DNA of 48,076 nt from Nitratireductor indicus C115 (GTDB taxonomy: Bacteria; Pseudomonadota; Alphaproteobacteria; Rhizobiales; Rhizobiaceae). The DNA is taken from positions 1 to 48,076 of the forward strand of contig NZ_AMSI01000020.1 of assembly GCF_000300515.1 (NCBI RefSeq). The letters are read 5' to 3'. Position 1 is the first letter of the stretch; the number at the start of each line of letters is the position of its first letter. Shown here piece by piece: positions 43,031 to 48,076 of the stretch. The notes under the pieces are model-generated. The model did not search any database and was not told the DNA's origin. It saw nothing but the letters and a program-made list of their open reading frames with translations. The position numbers and the translations under genes are program-made.

Positions 43031-43957
43031 ATGTCAGAAAACCATGCCGGTCATATGCCATCAAGCGGCCGGGCGCTCTCGATTTCCGCGTGGCTGACGG
43101 GCGTCTATTTTATCGTGGAGCTCGGCATTGGATTGTGGACCGGCTCGGTCGCAGTCATCTCCGACGCCTTTCATACATTCTCCGCGGTCGGAGGCGTTCT
43201 GGTTGCAATCATCGCTGCCCGCATCGCGAAAAGGCAGGCGGACGAACAGAAGTCCTTCGGCTGGTTTCGCGCCGAAATCATCGGCGCGCTCGTGAATGGC
43301 GCATTTCTTCTGATCATGGCCCTGGTTGTGATTGTCATGGGCCTGATGCGGCTCGGAAACCCGATCGATCTCCCCACCGGTCCGATGCTGATTGCAGCGG
43401 CGGGAGGCCTCGTTACGGAGTTCATTTCGCTGTATCTTTTGTACCGGCAACAGGGCAGTGATTTGAATGTACGGGGTGCCTATTGGCACATCATACAGAC
43501 ATTCGTCGGCAGTCTCATAATCATTGTCGCTGCACTGGTGATCCGATTTACCGGCTTCCTCGCAATTGATCCCCTGTTGGGGATTATCTTCGGGTTTGTG
43601 CTTCTGTGGGCCAGCTGGGGGATACTGCGCGACGCCATTCATCTTCTCATGGAGGGAACGCCTGATGAGATTTCGCTTGCCGAAGCCAAGGCCGCTCTCG
43701 CGGTAATTCCGGGTGTGAAGAATGTTCATCACGTCCACGCCTGGGCACTTACAAGCGGCAAGTATGTGTTCTCGGCACATGTCATGGTGGATAAACGCGC
43801 CGAAATTGATTCGGACGAGGTCTTGACGATTGCACAAGGAAAGCTCGTGGATGAGTTCGGATTTTTCTTTACCACAATCCAGGTGGAGACCCGATGTCAT
43901 GACGAGGAACGAGCGCGCGCAATCGATGCGCTCGTTGATCGGTCGATGGCGACGTGA
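43031..43957 (+). CDS. Cation diffusion facilitator family transporter lacking the usual metal-site aspartates
   Basis: A 308-residue protein with six membrane helices and a C-terminal cytoplasmic domain (VKNVHHVHAWALTSGKYVFSAHVMVD). In most CDF exporters TM2 has H-x3-D and TM5 H-x3-D. Here TM2 reads SDAFHTFSAVGG (Ala52 in place of Asp) and TM5 reads YWHIIQTFVGS (Thr157 in place of Asp), while the two His (48 and 153) remain. A short His-rich N-terminus (NHAGHM) is present. The substrate may not be zinc; copper is suggested by the context. GAGGAGG precedes the start. Confidence 0.88.
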   Translation: MSENHAGHMPSSGRALSISAWLTGVYFIVELGIGLWTGSVAVISDAFHTFSAVGGVLVAIIAARIAKRQADEQKSFGWFRAEIIGALVNGAFLLIMALVVIVMGLMRLGNPIDLPTGPMLIAAAGGLVTEFISLYLLYRQQGSDLNVRGAYWHIIQTFVGSLIIIVAALVIRFTGFLAIDPLLGIIFGFVLLWASWGILRDAIHLLMEGTPDEISLAEAKAALAVIPGVKNVHHVHAWALTSGKYVFSAHVMVDKRAEIDSDEVLTIAQGKLVDEFGFFFTTIQVETRCHDEERARAIDALVDRSMAT

Positions 43958-43963
43958 ATGCGA

Positions 43964-44080
43964 TCACTTCATCAGATATTTGACCAGGGCCGCAATCGCC
44001 AACAAAACGAGGATGCCGATCAGCAGCATCCCGATGCCACCAAATCCCATCATGCCGCTACCCAGACTGTTGTCCATCAT
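43964..44080 (-). CDS. 38-residue membrane miniprotein
   Basis: The peptide begins MMDNSLGSGMMGFGGIGMLL and continues as a single hydrophobic helix ending LAIAALVKYLMK. It shares plan and C-terminus with the 36-residue peptide at 24362. The ATG overlaps the stop of the upstream membrane-protein gene (ATGA), so it is translated with it. It lies on the minus strand, downstream of a CueR-type promoter at 44572-44602. The Met residues could bind Cu(I). Confidence 0.75.
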   Translation of the reverse strand: MMDNSLGSGMMGFGGIGMLLIGILVLLAIAALVKYLMK

Positions 44081-44541
44081 TGCTCGGTTTCCTTGACCTT
44101 GATTCCGACGATCTGTCTTCGCGTGATCCACAAGACAACTGTTGGAACGACCAGCCACTGCAACAGAGGGCTCAGACCTGTTCCAAACGGTGGCACCAGA
44201 GGCATCAGCTCCGAATAGGTCCAGCGCAGCGAGACCTGCGTGTAGTAATACTCGAAACCGACTGTCAGGCCGATCCCGATGCCGAGATACATCAGATACT
44301 GCCAAGCGGCAGGACGGAGAAACCACTGACGCGTCCGCGCTGCCAGGCTTGTGAGACCGAAAGCAACAAGGGCAAAGCCGACATCACCGAATGTCGCTGA
44401 CATGCAAAGCTTGATGCCGTCCCAATGGTTCATCTCGATCATCCCGGCATAGGTAGGTGCCTGGACGAATTCCCATACAAAATGGAGAAGAAAAGAGAAT
44501 ACGACGATGTTGAATTCGGGCTGGTACGTGATTGCGCGCAT
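44077..44541 (-). CDS. Uncharacterised four-helix membrane protein under CueR-type control
   Basis: A 154-residue integral membrane protein with about four helices: FNIVVFSFLLHFVWEFVQAP, FGDVGFALVAFGLTSLAA, WQYLMYLGIGIGLTVGFEYY and LQWLVVPTVVLWI. HFVWEFVQAPTYAGM has a His and Met that could bind metal. The family is unknown to me. A CueR-type promoter begins 31 bp upstream, and the 38-residue peptide gene follows with overlap, so the two are copper-induced together. Length and hydrophobicity suggest a transporter accessory or a small enzyme. Confidence 0.8.
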   Translation of the reverse strand: MRAITYQPEFNIVVFSFLLHFVWEFVQAPTYAGMIEMNHWDGIKLCMSATFGDVGFALVAFGLTSLAARTRQWFLRPAAWQYLMYLGIGIGLTVGFEYYYTQVSLRWTYSELMPLVPPFGTGLSPLLQWLVVPTVVLWITRRQIVGIKVKETEQ

Positions 44542-44571
44542 GGCAAGACCCTGGCTTTGGTTTTGCGGAAA

Positions 44572-44602
44572 AGCCTAAACGCTCCGGTGGGTGGAAGGTC
44601 AA
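44572..44602 (-). promoter_or_regulatory. CueR/HmrR-type promoter of the membrane-protein/miniprotein operon
   Basis: On the minus strand: -35 TTGACC (44602-44597), exactly 19 bp containing TTCCA and CGGAG arms, and -10 TAGGCT (44577-44572). The -10 is identical to that of the site at 45841. Confidence 0.82.
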
Positions 44603-44759
44603 ATCGGGCTGAACTGCGTCACGATCGGCCCTATTCGTTCATCAACTTCGCCAATCTCCATGATTGTATGCAGGGTTGTCTGTTCGCTTCCCGCGGTCCC
44701 TCCCCTGCATTGTATCCGGCGACCACGAGAAACGCCCGGGCCGAGTTCGTCGACGTCAT

Positions 44760-45623
44760 TCACCCTTTGTCGCCTGACTTTTTGCCAAAATCGGCGAAGA
44801 TCGTGAACGACCTTGCCCCTTTGGAAAGATTCGATTTTGCGATGCGCGTCTTGCCGATACGTTGCTGGAGATATGCACAAACGGGCTCAAAGTCCTCTAT
44901 CGCCAGCATCCTCCAAGGCGCTCCGAAAGATTTCTCAACATTTTTCGAGATGGCGCCATAACTGAATGTTGTTGCACGCGACCTGTCGGCGCTGGCGAAC
45001 TGGTTATACCTGCTGATCAGGTACTGGACATACCGACTGGCCTCCTGATCGGCACCGATCGTTCCAGCTGCCGGTTGGATATGTACCGCTTTGCGTGTCG
45101 TTCTCACATTGACGGTGTTGGCCTGAACCGCTCCAGGACTGTCGACAATGACATTGCCGCTGTCATTGTTAACGATGACGCGCCTTAGGTCGCCGAGCAG
45201 GATCTTTGCGAAGAAGGCGTCTGTCGCCTGTTCGGGTCTACCCATTTCCTTTTCTCGAATTTTCTTGAGTTCTTCCAGCGCCTCTGCCGAGAATGCCTCT
45301 GGTTGCGAGTCGACAATTCGGTGGTGACGTCGGCACAGCAGGATCAGGTTGTCGAATCCGTGGCGATCTTCCTCGGTTTGGGTGCTGTCAAATCGAGGTC
45401 CGCCTGCTTTCTGCGCATGAATGTGACAGATCTCGCCGGTGATCGTGCCGGCGCTTTCCACGATGGGAAGGGAACAACCCGGGAACGCACAAAGATTGCC
45501 CGATAGGGCGAACAGCCTCTTGATTGTTTTTTCTGTCGGCCCCAAAAGCGCACACTCCTGTTGTCCTAGATCTCTGCCGCTTTGGACAAGCCTTGCGGAC
45601 CGGCTCGCTTGAGTTTGTTCCAT
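44760..45623 (-). CDS. HNH endonuclease-domain protein
   Basis: A 287-residue protein. An HNH nuclease motif is visible: LCAFPGC, then GEICHIHAQ, and NLILLCRRHHRIVD, with the paired Cys of a zinc-binding HNH fold. The C-terminal part from about residue 150 has an unusual beta-rich segment (VNNDSGNVIVDSPGAVQANT) and ends in a helical domain. The ATG at 45623 was chosen as the start; the frame extends to 45767. It lies between two CueR-driven units and is not metal-related, so it is probably an inserted defence or homing gene. Confidence 0.75.
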   Translation of the reverse strand: MEQTQASRSARLVQSGRDLGQQECALLGPTEKTIKRLFALSGNLCAFPGCSLPIVESAGTITGEICHIHAQKAGGPRFDSTQTEEDRHGFDNLILLCRRHHRIVDSQPEAFSAEALEELKKIREKEMGRPEQATDAFFAKILLGDLRRVIVNNDSGNVIVDSPGAVQANTVNVRTTRKAVHIQPAAGTIGADQEASRYVQYLISRYNQFASADRSRATTFSYGAISKNVEKSFGAPWRMLAIEDFEPVCAYLQQRIGKTRIAKSNLSKGARSFTIFADFGKKSGDKG

Positions 45624-45840
45624 GCTAGTCCGGAATCCTGATCTTACTCGGCTGACTCGTGATGCAAAACTCTGTTCGGATTTATCCAATCTGGCGCACT
45701 CATCATTTGACGACTTGATGGCACGCGTCTTCGGCGAGCGGGAATGGGATGAAACCTCAATCAGCATCAGATCCGCGCCGCAGGACCCATCTCGTAAACC
45801 GACCTGGTCAGTGTCCCGCGCGTTTGTTGACGCTTGCCGC

Positions 45841-45871
45841 TTGACCTTTCCTGCGCTGGAAGGCGTAGGCT
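45841..45871 (+). promoter_or_regulatory. CueR/HmrR-type promoter of the cytochrome b561 unit
   Basis: -35 TTGACC (45841-45846), a 19-bp spacer with TTTCC and GGAAGG arms, -10 TAGGCT (45866-45871). It is followed 25 bp later by the small gene at 45897 and then the cytochrome b561 gene. Confidence 0.85.
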
Positions 45872-45896
45872 TTGATATGGCAAGGAGGCGATGCGT

Positions 45897-46145
45897 ATGA
45901 GATCAGAGACAGAGCAGATGGAACGGGACATTCTTCGAGTCTATCGTTGTGCCCGCGGGCAAGAGCGTCCGGATATTGCCGAATTCATGTTGGCCGCGCT
46001 GGAAAAGCTCGATCGAGAACGGGAAGGTTTCCCGCTGACGGAGCGGCCCCTGATGGAAGCCTATCGGGACATCGCCAGTCGCCCTGGCGAACCGAGATGT
46101 GCGGCGCAGCGACTTTCCACCTCGAAGTCTGAGCCGCACAGTTAG
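45897..46145 (+). CDS. Small uncharacterised protein, copper-promoter driven
   Basis: An 82-residue soluble protein (MRSETEQMERDILRVYRCAR, then helices through LEKLDREREGFPL). GGAGG lies nine bases upstream of ATG 45897; ATG 45891 is alternative. Only two Cys are seen and no known motif. The frame was preferred because a CueR-type promoter sits directly upstream and cytochrome b561 follows 8 bp downstream. Confidence 0.6.
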   Translation: MRSETEQMERDILRVYRCARGQERPDIAEFMLAALEKLDREREGFPLTERPLMEAYRDIASRPGEPRCAAQRLSTSKSEPHS

Positions 46146-46153
46146 AAACGCCC

Positions 46154-46753
46154 GTGTCGTCGATCATCGGAGGCCATTGGCAAGGAGCAAAATATACACG
46201 GTTGCAGATTGCCGTTCACTGGTCTGTGGTTCTGTTGCTGATAGGGCAATGGTATACCTCCGAGGCCATACCCCGAACGCATAATCCGCTTCTGCCTCCG
46301 TCCGAATCCGACCTGTTCCAGCATGCTGTCCACAATTATGCCGGGCTGCTGATCGGCGCGTTGGTGCTGTTGAGGATTGGGCTGCGAATGTTCCCGCCAC
46401 AATCGTTGCTGCCGCGACCGGCGAACTGGCGGGACCGCGCCTCGCAGGCAGTCCATTGGGCGCTGTATTTCTCTCTTCTCGGACAGGTTGCTGCCGGGTT
46501 TGTAACTTCCTATCTCTGGGCGCCTGCCGCGCGCTTTCATGTACTCTTCTGGAATGTCACGTTGATCCTGGTGGGGCTCCACATCGCCGCAGCCGCTTAT
46601 CACGCGTTTCGGGGAGACGGTGTGGTCTGGCGCATGATCCCGAGCACCCTCGAACTGCTTATCCGCCCGACTTTACGAAGTGAGGAACGGAACGCAGCTC
46701 ACGGTTCCAATGCCTCTCGCACCGGACAATCCGGCACATCCTCCCCGGATTAG
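46154..46753 (+). CDS. Cytochrome b561
   Basis: A 199-residue di-heme membrane protein. Four helices hold the heme-ligating His pairs: LQIAVHWSVVLLLIGQW, HAVHNYAGLLIGAL, QAVHWALYFSLLGQ and VGLHIAAAAYH. It would pass electrons across or at the membrane between quinol and periplasmic cytochromes. It starts with GTG at 46154. The C-terminus is hydrophilic and Ser-rich. It is second in the CueR-promoted unit. Confidence 0.9.
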   Translation: MSSIIGGHWQGAKYTRLQIAVHWSVVLLLIGQWYTSEAIPRTHNPLLPPSESDLFQHAVHNYAGLLIGALVLLRIGLRMFPPQSLLPRPANWRDRASQAVHWALYFSLLGQVAAGFVTSYLWAPAARFHVLFWNVTLILVGLHIAAAAYHAFRGDGVVWRMIPSTLELLIRPTLRSEERNAAHGSNASRTGQSGTSSPD

Positions 46754-47182
46754 CGCGGGACAGTCGTCACTCCCTTTTATCCGCTTATGATCTGCGATCT
46801 TCACATGCGCGGTTTTGCGGCATGGAAAGTTTTCACTTACTGGTACGCTGGCATTGGATTTACGTTTGGGCGTCGCCCTTTGGGCCGGGCTGTTGGCAAA
46901 GCTGAAGCCCGCAAGCGGTCTTCCCCCATCCGGGCGGCCATCCCTGACGCGGGGCGACCGGGGGGATTGGAGGACCGGAAAGTTGATGGGTGCCGCTTGC
47001 GCGCCGCGGCCGGCAAGGGAAGCTGGCGCCGCTTCTTGCCCCGAAAACCGCGACCCGGCACAAATGCCGGCTTGCCAGACGCGCCCTTGTCCTGCCTTGC
47101 TCTTCGCGGCCGCCGGGTTGCCGCCCCTACAGAATAGGGAGCGGAAACCGGACAGAGGACCGCGCGAAACGCGGAAGAGTAA
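46754..47182. other. 429-bp gap between cytochrome b561 and the TOPRIM gene, no gene supported
   Basis: G+C-rich sequence with open frames in several phases but no protein-like composition and no clear ribosome-binding site. A small CCGCG/CGCGG hairpin (47160-47174) lies just before the TOPRIM start. It may be the boundary of the copper island, but no terminal repeat was found. Confidence 0.5.
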
Positions 47183-48073
47183 ATGGAAAAAGCAGACCTT
47201 GAAGAGTTGAAGGGAAAGGTCGCCTGCGGCGCGGTGCTGGAAACCGCCGGCTTTGCCGTCGACCCCAAGGAAAGCACGCGCCGCGCGGTCAAATACCGGC
47301 GCGGCGACGAGATCATCATCGTCATCCATGACGGGCAGGGTTGGTTCGATCCCCTGTCCGACGCCAAGGGCGACGTCTTTCGTCTCGTCGAGCATCTCGA
47401 CGGCCTTCCCTTTGCGGCGGCGCTTTATGTCGTTGCCGACCTGATCGGCTTCGTTCCTTCAGAACCGGAATGGAAGCGGCAATCGCGCGAGCGCTCGCCC
47501 GACCTTACTATACCTGAACGCTGGAACTCGCGGCGCAGGCCTTGGCGCGGATCAGCCACATGGCGCTATCTGCGCGACGAGCGTGGCATTCCCGAAGCGA
47601 TCCTTAGATCGGCCATCACCCAGGATATCCTGCGCGAAGGCCCCAGGGGGAGCATGTGGGCGGCGCACCGCGATCGCACGGGGGCCGTGACCGGCTGGGA
47701 AGAGCGCGGGCCGGACTGGCGTGGTTTCGCGACCGGTGGCGCGAAAGTGCTCTTCCGGCTCGGGCCCGTCGATGGGCCGCGGCTTTGCGTTGCCGAGGCG
47801 GCGATCGACGCCATGAGCCTCGCCGCACTCGAGGACCAGCGTCCCGACACGCGCTATTTGAGCACCGGCGGCGGTTGGTCGCCGGCGAGTTCCGAGGCCC
47901 TGCTCGATCTTGCCGTCCAGGCGGACGCTCTCCTGGTCGCGGCCACCGACAACAATGCGCAAGGGGAGAGTTTTGCCGCGCGGCTCGAGGCGCTCGCCGC
48001 CGATGCCGGTTGCGGGTTCGTGCGGCTGCGGCCGGAGCTGGAGGACTGGAACGGGTTTTGTTGCAACGGCTGA
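47183..48073 (+). CDS. DUF3991/TOPRIM-domain protein, 3' end cut by an IS
   Basis: A protein with a zinc-finger-less DUF3991 N-terminal part (HDGQGWFDPLSDAKGDVFRLVEHL), then RYLRDERGIPEAIL and a TOPRIM domain (LCVAEAAIDAMSLAAL, LVAATDNNAQGE). Such proteins are plasmid primase-like factors linked to conjugation in rhizobia. The usual C-terminus continues DWNE-x-L; here DWNG is followed by FCCNG and a stop inside what looks like an IS6 terminal sequence. Only the last few residues are lost. Confidence 0.82.
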   Translation: MEKADLEELKGKVACGAVLETAGFAVDPKESTRRAVKYRRGDEIIIVIHDGQGWFDPLSDAKGDVFRLVEHLDGLPFAAALYVVADLIGFVPSEPEWKRQSRERSPDLTIPERWNSRRRPWRGSATWRYLRDERGIPEAILRSAITQDILREGPRGSMWAAHRDRTGAVTGWEERGPDWRGFATGGAKVLFRLGPVDGPRLCVAEAAIDAMSLAALEDQRPDTRYLSTGGGWSPASSEALLDLAVQADALLVAATDNNAQGESFAARLEALAADAGCGFVRLRPELEDWNGFCCNG

Positions 48074-48076
48074 TTT
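48054..48076 (+). mobile_element. Probable left terminus of a second IS6-family element
   Basis: GGTTTTGTTGCAACGGC resembles the GGxxxTGTTGCAA terminal repeat of IS6/IS26-type elements and begins exactly where the TOPRIM protein loses its normal end. The rest lies outside the window. It is not the same element as the one at 417-1225, whose ends read GGCATTGCC. Confidence 0.6.

Noticed and set aside
44425-44961. A 178-residue plus-strand frame across the CueR promoter and the HNH gene end
   Set aside because: It crosses a regulatory site and is antisense to two supported genes; composition is not protein-like.
45622-45900. A 92-residue plus-strand frame upstream of the small copper-induced gene
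   Set aside because: It runs through the CueR-type promoter at 45841-45871 and has no ribosome-binding site.
46815-47210. A 131-residue frame before the TOPRIM gene
   Set aside because: Rich in Pro, Arg and Ala from G+C-rich DNA, overlaps the TOPRIM start and shows no motif.

Overview
The window looks like part of a repABC megaplasmid from a Hyphomicrobiales (rhizobial) alphaproteobacterium. The reasons are a complete repA-repB-repC replicon with a candidate antisense RNA between repB and repC, trbBCDE genes divergent from it as in Agrobacterium/Rhizobium plasmids, and a gene of the rhizobial RHE_PE00001 family. No rRNA or tRNA was seen. All family assignments come from reading the proteins; no database search was possible.

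Layout. 1-1225: the tail of a flavin monooxygenase gene cut by an IS6-family element (417-1225). The IS also cuts trbE and has no target duplication, so it marks a recombination junction. 1226-3033: trbE (remnant), trbD, trbC, trbB on the minus strand. 3034-3513: shared trb/rep control region with a pair of mirror-image repeats. 3514-7290: repABC. 7295-24065: an accessory, defence-like island. It holds a PLD-like protein, a serine recombinase with a possible res site, an RHE_PE00001 protein, a three-gene ubiquitin-like conjugation operon, an RHH/GNAT/XRE/ImmA operon, a YhaO/YhaN-like nuclease-ATPase pair, hipBA, and an AbiV-like gene pair sharing operator repeats with hipB.

24362-46753: a large copper-handling island. 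It contains two Cu-type P1B ATPases, CopZ, a CueR/HmrR regulator, two multicopper oxidases, three c-type cytochromes, a lone Rieske protein, a YHS protein, a DUF411 protein, two L,D-transpeptidases, a CDF transporter lacking the usual aspartates, cytochrome b561, and two homologous membrane miniproteins of 36 and 38 residues. A cobalamin riboswitch precedes cbtB and a cbtA gene fused in frame to the tail of a lost cytochrome. Four CueR-type promoters (TTGACC, exactly 19 bp, -10) tie three separate parts of the island together. An HNH endonuclease gene sits between two of these units.

47183-48073: a DUF3991/TOPRIM gene cut at its 3' end by what looks like the terminus of another IS6-family element.

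The most striking system is the operon at 10522-13374: three ubiquitin-like domains fused to an E2 domain, a JAMM deubiquitinase fused to an E1, and a small Cys-rich DUF6527-like protein. A second theme is that the copper island appears to carry spare copies of copper-sensitive proteins (L,D-transpeptidases, Rieske) beside export and oxidation genes.
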